Assembly: GCA_964625525.1 (NCBI GenBank)
Contig: CAZVEE010000015.1
Location: 1-52,972, forward strand
Length of the DNA: 52,972 nucleotides
Direction: 5' to 3'
Source: CAZVEE01 sp964625525
GTDB lineage: Bacteria > Pseudomonadota > Alphaproteobacteria > JAJFIK01
The notes under the pieces were generated by a model. The model saw only the letters and a list, made by a program, of their open reading frames with translations. It was not told where the DNA came from and did not search any database. The first letter of the stretch is position 1; the number at the start of each line of letters is the position of its first letter. The position numbers were made by a program, and so were the translations under genes. Shown here piece after piece: positions 42,733 to 50,067 of this stretch.

Positions 42733-43247
42733 TGAGCGATAGCACCGACGGAGACGCGTTCTGGACCTGGGCCCTTGACGCTTATGCCCGCCCCAACGCC
42801 ACCGAAATCGCCCTGGCGCTGCAAGATCTTTATGGCGCCAGCGTCGTCATGGTGCTCGCCTGCTGCTGGGCGGCGACGCGCGGGCTGTCTTTGAGCCAAG
42901 AAACGCTCGCCCATCTCGATGCCCAGGAGGCCCCCTGGCGGAGCGATGTGACCGAGCCCCTGCGCGCGCTGCGCCGGGACCTCAAACCCCTCGCCGCCGC
43001 CGACCCCGCCTTTACCGCCCTGCGTGACGCGATCAAGCAAGCAGAACTGGAAGCGGAGCGGCTTGAAATTCAGAGCCTGGGCACGGCCATTGCGGCGCTC
43101 GACAACGGTCACAAGATCTCCGAATCGACGCCGAAAGATCTGGCAGATCATAATCTGCGACACTACCTCCGGCACATCGCGGCACCGCCAGCAGCGACCG
43201 AAAAAGCCATACGGCTCCTTAACGCCGTGTTCGGAAAGGTTGGCTAG
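42732..43247 (+). CDS. DUF2390 / TIGR02444-family protein
   Basis: Protein of 171 residues from an uncharacterised family. The N-terminal FWTWALDAYARPNATEIALA, then LQDLYGASVVMVLACCW, is the family pattern (Trp-rich, LQD-x-x-G). The rest is helical. The ATG at 42732 overlaps the ubiX stop, so expression is coupled. A link to ubiX function is suggested only by position. Confidence 0.85.
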   Translation: MSDSTDGDAFWTWALDAYARPNATEIALALQDLYGASVVMVLACCWAATRGLSLSQETLAHLDAQEAPWRSDVTEPLRALRRDLKPLAAADPAFTALRDAIKQAELEAERLEIQSLGTAIAALDNGHKISESTPKDLADHNLRHYLRHIAAPPAATEKAIRLLNAVFGKVG

Positions 43248-43329
43248 TCTTTGAAATAGTTGCCGAAACGCCACTTTTGCGTTAGGCACGAATCCCAACG
43301 TCTGAGTGCCACCATTTGGGTTAGCGTCG

Positions 43330-43536
43330 ATGATCCTTGACGAAGAAAAAGGCCTGCGTGATCGCCTTTCCACCTTAAAGCGCGAACACCGTCACCTGGA
43401 CGATGCGATCTTTGGCCTGGCGGATGGTGTATCCGCCGATCAACTGCAGATGCAGCGCATGAAAAAGCAGAAGCTGGCGCTGCGCGATGAGATCAGCCGC
43501 CTGGAAGACGAGCTCTATCCCGACATCATCGCTTGA
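43330..43536 (+). CDS. YdcH/DUF465-family small protein, second copy
   Basis: Helical protein of 68 residues: EEKGLRDRLSTLKREHRHLD, then MQRMKKQKLALRDEISRLED. It shares the KKQKLxLRDEI core with the copy at 41837-42010. Function unknown. ATG 43330 is the first good start; no strong ribosome site is seen. Such proteins are commonly found near purE in alphaproteobacteria. Confidence 0.85.
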   Translation: MILDEEKGLRDRLSTLKREHRHLDDAIFGLADGVSADQLQMQRMKKQKLALRDEISRLEDELYPDIIA

Positions 43537-43569
43537 GCGCTCTCTAACACGCTCACGCTGGCGATGCCT

Positions 43570-43614
43570 CGCGCCGCCGCTTTCCGCACCATCGCGGATA
43601 CAGACGGCGGCGCG
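43570..43614 (+). other. Strong stem-loop before purE
   Basis: CGCGCCGCCG and CGGCGGCGCG pair perfectly over 10 bases and enclose a second TCCGC/GCGGA stem. It lies 34 bases after the YdcH-like gene and about 87 before purE. No U-run follows, so it may be a leader structure or a 3'-end stabiliser. Confidence 0.6.
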
Positions 43615-43700
43615 AATCCGTCCTACAATGGCACATCATTTTCAGAGCGGACCGATTCTGGATCCGCCGTCCTTCCGTGCCCTTGAAAGCGTCGGACCGC

Positions 43701-44282
43701 ATGTCAGCCCTTCCGCCCCAGTCTTCAGCAGCCGCCGACCCGTCTTCAGCCGCCGCCGACGTGGCCATCATTATGGGCAGTCAGTCCGACTGGCCGACCA
43801 TGCGCCATGGCGCCCAAGTGCTGGATGAGCTGAAAGTCTCGCAAGCGGCCCGCATCGTGTCGGCACACCGCACGCCGGACCGGCTCGTCGCCTTTGCTAA
43901 AGGCGCGCGGGAGGCAGGCTTTAAGGTCATTATCGCAGGCGCCGGCGGCGCCGCCCATCTGCCGGGCATGGTCGCGGCCATGACCAGCCTGCCGGTGCTC
44001 GGCGTGCCCGTACAATCAAAGACTCTCAGCGGCCTCGACAGCCTCCTGTCTATTGCCCAGATGCCCGGCGGTATTCCCGTCGGCACGCTCGCCATCGGGA
44101 CGGCGGGCGCGAAGAATGCGGGGCTGATGGCGGCGGCGATCCTGGCGGTGACCGATGCGGATTTGGCGGCTCGGCTTGATGCCTGGCGGGCCCGCCAGAG
44201 CGCAGCCATTGCCGAAGAGCCCGTTGATGAGACCCCAGACAGCGCCCCGGGCGGGGCCAGCCCCGTGGAGGCCAGACCATGA
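43701..44282 (+). CDS. purE: N5-carboxyaminoimidazole ribonucleotide mutase PurE
   Basis: Enzyme of 193 residues in purine synthesis, converting N5-CAIR to CAIR. The substrate loop MGSQSDWPTM and catalytic SAHRTPDRL are intact, followed by AGAGGAAHLPGMVA, TSLPVLGVPV and QMPGGIPVGTLAIG. The acidic tail beyond about residue 165 is longer than in E. coli PurE. ATG 43701 is chosen; a GTG at 43677 adds 8 residues. The gene overlaps purK by ATGA. Confidence 0.97.
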   Translation: MSALPPQSSAAADPSSAAADVAIIMGSQSDWPTMRHGAQVLDELKVSQAARIVSAHRTPDRLVAFAKGAREAGFKVIIAGAGGAAHLPGMVAAMTSLPVLGVPVQSKTLSGLDSLLSIAQMPGGIPVGTLAIGTAGAKNAGLMAAAILAVTDADLAARLDAWRARQSAAIAEEPVDETPDSAPGGASPVEARP

Positions 44283-45403
44283 CCGTTCGGGCATCCCTGA
44301 AAGAACGCAAGCCCGTCGCCCCCCTGGCGCCCGGAGCCACAATCGGCATTCTCGGCGGCGGCCAATTGGGCCGCATGCTGATCATGGCGGCTGCCCGGCT
44401 TGGCTTATCGACCCATGTCTATTGTACCGAAGCCGATGCGCCGGCGGCGCAGTTGGCCGCCACCGTGACCCATGCCGCCTTTGATGACGAGGCGGCCTTG
44501 CGCGCCTTTGCCGACGCCACCGATGTGGTGACGTATGAATTTGAAAATGTGCCGTTCGAAACGGTGGCCTTCCTGGCGGAGATCGCCGCCGTGCGTCCAG
44601 GTCCGCGGGCGCTCAAAGTGGCCCAGGATCGCTTGCAGGAAAAGACGTTCCTGAATGGTATCAACATCCCCACCACCCATTTCGCCCCGGTGAACAATGG
44701 CGGCGAGCTTGTGACCGCGCTTCAAAAAATGGGCGTGCCCAGTGTGCTGAAGACACGTCGCATGGGCTATGACGGCAAGGGCCAAGTGGTGCTGGAGGAT
44801 ATGAGCGACCGGGAAAACGCCTGGGACACGGTGGGGCGGGCCGCGTCCATTCTGGAAGTCCATGTGCCCTTCTTGCGTGAGGTTTCGGTGATCGCCGCCC
44901 GCAGCGCCCATGGCGATGTGGCCTGTTACGACGTGACCGAGAACATCCATCGCGGACATGTGCTGCGCCGCTCTCTGGCGCCGGCCCGGGTCAATGACGC
45001 GACCGAGCGGCGGGCGCGGGGCATGGCCTCTCAGATTGTCACCGCCCTCGACTATATCGGCGTCATGGGCATCGAATTGTTCGAGCTTGAAGACGGCAGC
45101 CTTCTGGTGAACGAAATCGCCCCGCGCGTGCACAATTCCGGTCACTGGACCCTGGATGCCTGCGCCGTCAGCCAATTCGAGCAGCATATCCGCGCTGTTG
45201 CGGGCTGGCCGCTCGGCTCCACGGGCCGGCACTCCGATGCGGTGATGGAGAATATTCTGGGCGCGGAAGCGGACAATTGGGGTAACTACTTGGAGCATCC
45301 GGACTCCGCCCTTCACCTCTACGGTAAGCGGGAAGCGCGCGAGGGCCGGAAAATGGGCCATGTCACCCGGTTGTTTCCCCTCGGCAGACTGCCTGATCTC
45401 TAA
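44279..45403 (+). CDS. purK: N5-carboxyaminoimidazole ribonucleotide synthase PurK
   Basis: ATP-grasp enzyme of 374 residues that carboxylates AIR to N5-CAIR using ATP and bicarbonate, feeding PurE. The N-terminal IGILGGGQLGRML is the substrate domain. ATP-grasp elements include TRRMGYDGKGQ, EVHVPFLREVSVIAAR and NEIAPRVHNSGHWT. The start overlaps the purE stop (ATGA), which ensures similar amounts of both enzymes. Confidence 0.97.
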   Translation: MTVRASLKERKPVAPLAPGATIGILGGGQLGRMLIMAAARLGLSTHVYCTEADAPAAQLAATVTHAAFDDEAALRAFADATDVVTYEFENVPFETVAFLAEIAAVRPGPRALKVAQDRLQEKTFLNGINIPTTHFAPVNNGGELVTALQKMGVPSVLKTRRMGYDGKGQVVLEDMSDRENAWDTVGRAASILEVHVPFLREVSVIAARSAHGDVACYDVTENIHRGHVLRRSLAPARVNDATERRARGMASQIVTALDYIGVMGIELFELEDGSLLVNEIAPRVHNSGHWTLDACAVSQFEQHIRAVAGWPLGSTGRHSDAVMENILGAEADNWGNYLEHPDSALHLYGKREAREGRKMGHVTRLFPLGRLPDL

Positions 45404-45428
45404 AAACTTTGCGTATTTCGCGAGTTTT
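45403..45428 (+). terminator. Probable terminator after purK
   Basis: AAAACT / AGTTTT with an inner GCG/CGC pairing and a short loop forms right at the purK stop codon and is followed by TTTT GC. The stem is short and has a bulge, so confidence is moderate. Confidence 0.5.
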
Positions 45429-45579
45429 GCAGTCTTGTATTCAACCGTTAGTCTGGTCTACACCCGCCCCTCCCCGCTATAACACCACCATACTCGACCC
45501 CATATCGACGTTCATGCAGCGTTAAACTGCGATCAGCCAACACAAGCTGATACAGAACGTTGAAAGGTGATGTGGCGCG

Positions 45580-45756
45580 ATGCTGAGTAAGCCCCTTCTG
45601 ACCGTCCACGAGACGGCCGAGCAGTTGAAGGTCAAGGACAGCACCGTCCGGGCGTGGATCCGCGAAAAAAAGCTACGGGCCATCAAATTTGGTCGGGAAT
45701 GGCGCATCGCGGTCATCGACCTTGAGCAGTTCCTGAACGATCACGCCAATAAGTGA
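45580..45756 (+). CDS. Small excisionase-type helix-turn-helix protein
   Basis: Protein of 58 residues, just a winged-helix MerR/excisionase (HTH_17-like) DNA-binding domain: LTVHETAEQLKVKDSTVRAW, then IREKKLRAIKFGREWRI and DLEQFLND. It is too short for most ORF filters but the family pattern is clear. An in-frame stop just upstream shows that ATG 45580 is the first start. No integrase is nearby, so it is probably a chromosomal regulator and not a phage excisionase. It is convergent with COQ9. Confidence 0.85.
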   Translation: MLSKPLLTVHETAEQLKVKDSTVRAWIREKKLRAIKFGREWRIAVIDLEQFLNDHANK

Positions 45757-45757
45757 C

Positions 45758-46423
45758 TCACCGTCTCATGCTTGGGTAGCGCAGCGTGGCCAGCATGGCG
45801 AGAGGATCCGGCAGGCGATCCACCGCTCCGAGAACCTGCGCTTTGACCGTTTCAAACGCCATCACATCACCGATGCGCCGGTCCAGAAAAGCCCATGTCT
45901 GTGCGGCGCCCTCGGACGGGTCTTCAAACCAGACCAGCACCGTCGCGCCATAGACCCCCGAGAGGATCCCGCGTTTGGTGTAGTAGTTGAAATCGGCGGA
46001 GCGATCGCCGATGGCCCGCCAGATCCGGTCGGCGGTGCGGCCGATCTGATAGGCCCCGGTGGGCGCCTGGAGGGGGCTCGCCAGATACTGGGCCGCGCGG
46101 TGAGCGGCCGCCTTATACGGCGCCATCACCTCGATGCGTGTGCGCACCGCATGGGTGACCCGATCCCGAATACGCATGGCGCTCAGGTCGTCCTGCCCCA
46201 GCCGCGCGGCCATGGCCTCATCGCCCTGCACCGCCAGCAGATCGAGCAAGTCCGGGACCCCCTTGGGAAAGGCCCGCAACTGCACGGCCCGTTCCAGGCC
46301 CGCTTCGGCCGTGGCCCGGCGCAGACCGTCCACGCTCCACCCGTCAAAAGCCGCCAGATCCACCGCCCGCTCCAGAATCGCTGCGCGTGCCGCGTCCAGA
46401 TCCGTCACGCCGCTCTCGCTCAT
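45758..46423 (-). CDS. COQ9-family ubiquinone biosynthesis protein
   Basis: Protein of 221 residues in the COQ9 family, which binds lipids and supports ubiquinone hydroxylation in mitochondria and alphaproteobacteria. Typical elements are VDLAAFDGWSVDGLRRAT at the TetR-like N-terminal helix region and the C-terminal ADFNYYTKRGILSGVYGATV, then WAFLDRRIGDVM. ATG 46423 overlaps the def stop by ATGA. In the TetR-like part no DNA binding is expected. Exact role in this organism is inferred. Confidence 0.9.
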   Translation of the reverse strand: MSESGVTDLDAARAAILERAVDLAAFDGWSVDGLRRATAEAGLERAVQLRAFPKGVPDLLDLLAVQGDEAMAARLGQDDLSAMRIRDRVTHAVRTRIEVMAPYKAAAHRAAQYLASPLQAPTGAYQIGRTADRIWRAIGDRSADFNYYTKRGILSGVYGATVLVWFEDPSEGAAQTWAFLDRRIGDVMAFETVKAQVLGAVDRLPDPLAMLATLRYPSMRR

Positions 46424-46962
46424 GCGCTCTCTCCGTTCCGGGCTTGATGATGGGCCCATTCGCTTTCAAAGGTCAGGCTGGCCATGTCCCGCATGCGGTC
46501 GAGATAGAGGATGCCGTCCAGGTGGTCACATTCATGCTGCACCACGCGGGCGTGCAGGCCCGTGGCCTCCCGCTCCAACCGCTCGCCGTCCAGCGTGATA
46601 CCGCGATATAAGATGTAATCATGCCGGAGGACTCTTCCGCGCAATCCAGGAATGGACAAACAGCCCTCCCAATCCTCGGCCATCGTGTCCGACAGCGGCT
46701 CGATTTCCGGGTTAAGCAGCACGGTCAACGGCGCAGACGCCAATGGGACGTCACCGGCCCGGGCGGGTGGCGCGTGAAAGACGATCAGGCGCAGCCCCTC
46801 ATAGACTTGCGGCGCGGCAAGCCCGATGCCCGGCGCGTCCTTCATGGTCTCGATCATGGCGGCAGCGAGCGTTCGCACGGCGGCACTGACCGGCACTGAG
46901 ACCGCCTCGGCCCGGCGGCGCAGCACCGGATGGCCCATACGGGTGATTTTCAATAGGGTCAT
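46420..46962 (-). CDS. def: Peptide deformylase
   Basis: Metal enzyme of 180 residues that removes the formyl group from new proteins. All three motifs are present: GIGLAAPQV, EGCLSIPGL (cysteine ligand) and QHECDHLDG (two histidine ligands and the catalytic glutamate). The ATG at 46962 starts MTLLKITRMGHPVL, the usual N terminus; the longer frame to 47151 is not part of the protein. It is coupled to COQ9 downstream. It could be the second def of the genome, since alphaproteobacteria often have one beside fmt as well. Confidence 0.96.
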   Translation of the reverse strand: MTLLKITRMGHPVLRRRAEAVSVPVSAAVRTLAAAMIETMKDAPGIGLAAPQVYEGLRLIVFHAPPARAGDVPLASAPLTVLLNPEIEPLSDTMAEDWEGCLSIPGLRGRVLRHDYILYRGITLDGERLEREATGLHARVVQHECDHLDGILYLDRMRDMASLTFESEWAHHQARNGESA

Positions 46963-47189
46963 GGGTCTTCGATACCGCGGGTCGTGGGGACCATGCCAGG
47001 GGGATCTGCCCTGGCGCGACATATGGACAAGAGCGCGCCGTCCGGCTATACCTTTGGGAACCGAAGCGCCATGGGTTCTTCGGATTTTTGCGTTATGACG
47101 AAATCGATCATGAAGAGTCGGTTTCGACCAGCGCCGCCACCAAAACGGCATGAGCCGAAGGGGTATGAGCGGTTATTCGAGGAGGCACC

Positions 47190-47399
47190 GTGCAGATTTT
47201 CGTCCGCGACAATAATGTCGATCAGGCGCTCCGGGCGCTCAAGAAGAAGATGCAACGCGAAGGCATTTTTCGCGAAATGAAATTGCGCAACTATTACGAA
47301 AAACCCTCTGAAAAGCGTGCCCGCGAAAAAGCCGAGGCTGTCCGCCGCGCTCGCAAGCTGGCGCGTAAGCGCGCTCAGCGCGAAGGTTTGCTGCGTTAA
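47190..47399 (+). CDS. rpsU: 30S ribosomal protein S21
   Basis: Small basic ribosomal protein of 69 residues: VQIFVRDNNVDQALRALKKK at the N terminus, and a Lys/Arg-rich helical tail (EKRAREKAEAVRRARKLARK). The start codon is GTG at 47190 with a perfect GAGGAGG five bases upstream. S21 takes part in start-site recognition on the 30S subunit. It is divergent from def. Confidence 0.97.
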   Translation: MQIFVRDNNVDQALRALKKKMQREGIFREMKLRNYYEKPSEKRAREKAEAVRRARKLARKRAQREGLLR

Positions 47400-47419
47400 G
47401 GTCGCCGCTCTGGACGCTA

Positions 47420-47442
47420 CGACCTGAGATTTCCTCAGGTCG
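47420..47442 (+). terminator. Hairpin after rpsU
   Basis: Perfect 9-base stem (CGACCTGAG / CTCAGGTCG) with a 5-base loop, 20 bases after the rpsU stop. There is no U-run, so termination is uncertain. Confidence 0.42.
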
Positions 47443-47552
47443 CGCCACTCCTCTTGCGAACACCACCCATCTTGCGAGACCATCGCCACGGTCGGTGTCA
47501 TGCGGGGATCCCGTCCCGCTGACATAGCCGTCTTGCGTGCAAGCAGTCTTGC

Positions 47553-47718
47553 GTTCGAGCTTTGTTGATGTTCGAGCTTTGTTGANNNNNNNNNNNNNNN
47601 NNNNNNNNNNNNNNNNNNNNNNNNNNNNNNNNNNNNNNNNNNNNNNNNNNNNNNNNNNNNNNNNNNNNNNNNNNNNNNNNNNNNNGTTCGAGCTTTGTTG
47701 ATGTTCGAGCTTTGTTGA
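47553..47718. repeat. 18-base tandem repeat spanning assembly gap
   Basis: The unit GTTCGAGCTTTGTTGATG occurs nearly twice (33 bases) on each side of the gap: 47553-47585 and 47686-47718. The assembler evidently failed inside a tandem array, so the true copy number is unknown. Confidence 0.8.
47586..47685. other. Assembly gap (100 N)
   Basis: Placeholder gap of 100 N inside the 18-base repeat. Its real length may be anything from negative (overlap) to many repeat units. Confidence 0.98.
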
Positions 47719-47766
47719 CTGGGCGCCGAACGCCTTGTCAGACGACTCTCGTGTAAAAATCGACGC

Positions 47767-48771
47767 TCAATTGGCGTTCAGCGAGAGCCACAGGCGCAGC
47801 AAGTGGCGCTTGCGCGCGGGATCAGGATGGTCTTCATAAGCCGTTCGCGCATGCAGTGTGACATGGTTCGATAAGACCTGTATGTCGCCCTGGCGAAACT
47901 CCATATCCAGATAAAGTCCATCCTGGGCGCCAAACTCTTCATACAAATCAAGCAGAGTAGCCTGCTCAGAGCTTGGCACCGCTTCGCCGCCATGACGGGC
48001 GACCGACCGGAAGTAATCGCCGTGGTAGAAGGTGCGCAGAGTGGTCCCGTCAAAGGCACAAGGCGGGATCATGCCATAGGCTTTTTCGCCTGGGCGCTCC
48101 TCACCACGCCGATCGATTGCGAAAGGTTCAAAAAGGTGGGGCACCAATTCCGGTGCCCGCTTCCAGATTTCATTGAAAACCGTCACTGAGCTAATAATCC
48201 GGCTACGCCCACCACTCAACGCCGGCTGGAGACACAAAAGCCCCACAACGTCGGCCCCATCGCAATGATAGCGAATATCATCACGCCCCCGATAAGCGCG
48301 GCGCGTTTCCGATGGTCCGGCTTCAGCGTAATCCTTCACATGACCCAAAAGCTCCCCTTGCGGATTTTGTGCCCCCGGAGCACCAAGATGATGCCCAAGT
48401 CCCCAATAGGCATAGGTGGCAAGCTGTGGGCCCCAGTCCTCAATGGGAAGCCCGCGGACCAGTAGAAAGCCCCGCCCATGCATCAGCTCCCGGCGCCATG
48501 CGGCAACCTTGTCGGCCAGATTGGGCAGTAGAAACTTGGTTCGGTCCACCTGATCCAGTTCCAGCCCCCGTGACAGAGCAGCGCGGCCCGCGGTTTCAAG
48601 TTCCCACAAATCATCCGGTGTTAAGACCACCGTCCACTCCCCAGGCCGTGCGGCAAGGGTCTCTCCGTCCCACGCGGCCGCAGCACGCACCGGCCCCGTG
48701 GGCACGTGATCATGGGGCCGCAGAAAATAGTGGACCAACTGCTCTTCAAAAGACCGAACAGCCTGGCTCAT
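47767..48771 (-). CDS. TauD/TfdA-family dioxygenase
   Basis: Iron(II)- and 2-oxoglutarate-dependent oxygenase of 334 residues. The HxD metal pair is in IRYHCDGADV, the distal histidine in SNHVTLHART, and the arginine that holds 2-oxoglutarate is likely in RHLLRLWL. It may hydroxylate a small molecule or release sulfite or an amine; the substrate is unknown. ATG 48771 is preceded by GGAGG at 9 bases; the frame continues to 48951 but that part is untranslated. No sulfonate ABC genes are adjacent. Confidence 0.93.
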   Translation of the reverse strand: MSQAVRSFEEQLVHYFLRPHDHVPTGPVRAAAAWDGETLAARPGEWTVVLTPDDLWELETAGRAALSRGLELDQVDRTKFLLPNLADKVAAWRRELMHGRGFLLVRGLPIEDWGPQLATYAYWGLGHHLGAPGAQNPQGELLGHVKDYAEAGPSETRRAYRGRDDIRYHCDGADVVGLLCLQPALSGGRSRIISSVTVFNEIWKRAPELVPHLFEPFAIDRRGEERPGEKAYGMIPPCAFDGTTLRTFYHGDYFRSVARHGGEAVPSSEQATLLDLYEEFGAQDGLYLDMEFRQGDIQVLSNHVTLHARTAYEDHPDPARKRHLLRLWLSLNAN

Positions 48772-49034
48772 CGCGCCACCTCCAAAAGATCTATTTTCTA
48801 TAATCTCAATCTTACAATAGCAGAGCAGTTGCCCATGCTGACGCTCGCAAAACTCGGCCCACGCTTTTGAGATGAGCAGCACAAAGGCAGTAAAGCCCTC
48901 CTCGAACAGGTTCAAAGAAAACCAGATCATGGAAACGGCTCTAAGGGCCATCGAACATCGTTGGGGGGGGCGAAAAGCAGTGTCATGCGACCCAGTGAAC
49001 GGAGGCCCCCAAAGGTCGTTCCAAAAAAAACACC

Positions 49035-49487
49035 TTATACGGACGTATAGTCAGTCGTGATCTCCAACGCCTGGCGATGCCGGTGACGGCGGCGATAGAC
49101 ATAGGCGCAGAAGCGGGCCGTCAAGAAGGTCTGCCAGCCGGCATCGAGGATCACCGAGTCCGTCCAGCGCACACGCGCTCCGTCGGGTTGCACCGACAAA
49201 GTGTGATCCCAGCGACGGATGGACGGATTGGACTCCCGGCTTTGAATGATGCGTGCCGGCTGATCGAGCCGCTCCACATGGATCACATGCCCGGTCATGG
49301 TGATCAGCCCTCAGAAGGTCACGTCGACCGTAAGTGTTTGCCCTTCTTCGGCGGCCTGATCTGGCAAACCGCGATATTCCGCGAGCCCGGCCATGGCCTC
49401 GCGCAACTCGGCGAACTGCATGGCCTGGGCAAAGATCGCGTCCGCGTCACCCTCATAAAACGCTGTGACAGTGACGCGCGTGGCCAT
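49035..49487 (-). pseudogene. SRPBCC-like gene interrupted by in-frame TGA
   Basis: Two reading frames, 49311-49487 (58 residues) and 49035-49298 (87 residues), are in the same phase and are separated only by the codons TGA GGG CTG ATC ACC. Joined, they read as one ~150-residue SRPBCC (START/polyketide cyclase-like) protein: VTVTAFYEGDADAIFAQAMQ at the N terminus; HVIHVERLDQPARIIQSRES, RRWDHTLSV and ARFCAYVYRRRHRHR at the C terminus. The TGA at 49311-49313 falls just after VDVTF, where a tryptophan (TGG) would differ by one base. Either the gene is dead, or the stop is a sequencing error. It follows the GNAT gene by 17 bases. Confidence 0.72.
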
Positions 49488-49504
49488 GTTCTGCCTGCCA
49501 ATGA

Positions 49505-50002
49505 TCAATCGTCGAGCGGTTTCGCAAGGGGATAGGACGCCGCCTTGCCAATGCCCATGACCGGCGTACCGTGATCACGGAAGCCTGCCATTTTGAAGAA
49601 CTTATGCGCCGTCGTGGTGCTGCTGGCGGTCAAGGTGGAGATGCCCCGCGCCCGTGCCTCCGCCTCCAGGCTTATGAGCAGCGCTTTGCTCACCCCCCGG
49701 AACCGCGCTTCCGGCGCCACATAGAGCAGTGTCACTTCCCCGCTCGCCGAGAGCGCCCCAAGCCCCACCAGCCGATCCCGGTGATGGGCGAGCTTGATGG
49801 CGTAGGCTGGGCTGATGATCCACAGGCGCACATGCACCGGTGTCTTGTTGGACAGCCAATCGGCCAAGGTCGCCGGATCATTGTCGTGGTCGCGCTCGCA
49901 GAGTTGGGTGATCGACGCCCGCATGACGTCACAGGCGTCTACCGCGTCCTCGGGGCGCGCGTCGCGAATGGAAAGAGCCAGGGCCGAAGGCGAGACTTGC
50001 AT
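49505..50002 (-). CDS. GNAT-family N-acetyltransferase
   Basis: Acetyl-CoA-dependent transferase of 165 residues. The core has IRDARPEDAVDACDVMRASI, the acceptor-strand LLYVAPEARFRGVSKALLIS with an R-x-x-G-x-S/A loop, and STTTAHKFFKMAGFRDHG. Substrate unknown. The start at ATG 50002 has only weak GAGTGAG upstream. It is between the ABC exporter genes and the broken SRPBCC gene on the same strand, which may form a loose operon. Confidence 0.9.
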   Translation of the reverse strand: MQVSPSALALSIRDARPEDAVDACDVMRASITQLCERDHDNDPATLADWLSNKTPVHVRLWIISPAYAIKLAHHRDRLVGLGALSASGEVTLLYVAPEARFRGVSKALLISLEAEARARGISTLTASSTTTAHKFFKMAGFRDHGTPVMGIGKAASYPLAKPLDD

Positions 50003-50067
50003 GGCAACTCACTCATACACAAACGGACCAGAGACACACGGACGCACGCGCCACGACCCGGCGCCGA

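Larger units (their letters stand above)
47400..47766. other. Region after rpsU with hairpin, tandem repeat and gap
   Basis: No gene is seen. A CGACCTGAG/CTCAGGTCG hairpin at 47420-47442 lies 20 bases after rpsU and may end its transcript, without a U-run. Next is unremarkable sequence to about 47550, then the 18-base tandem repeat broken by the second assembly gap, and about 48 bases up to the TauD gene. Confidence 0.6.

Noticed and set aside
45580..45756. Prophage excisionase
   Set aside because: No integrase, phage genes or tRNA attachment site nearby; neighbours are conserved housekeeping genes.
47553..47718. CRISPR array
   Set aside because: The 18-base units are directly adjacent with no spacers, and no cas genes are in the window.
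49311..49313. Selenocysteine or recoded TGA in the SRPBCC gene
   Set aside because: Many genes here stop with TGA; no SECIS-like hairpin is evident and the position fits Trp, so a mutation or error is simpler.
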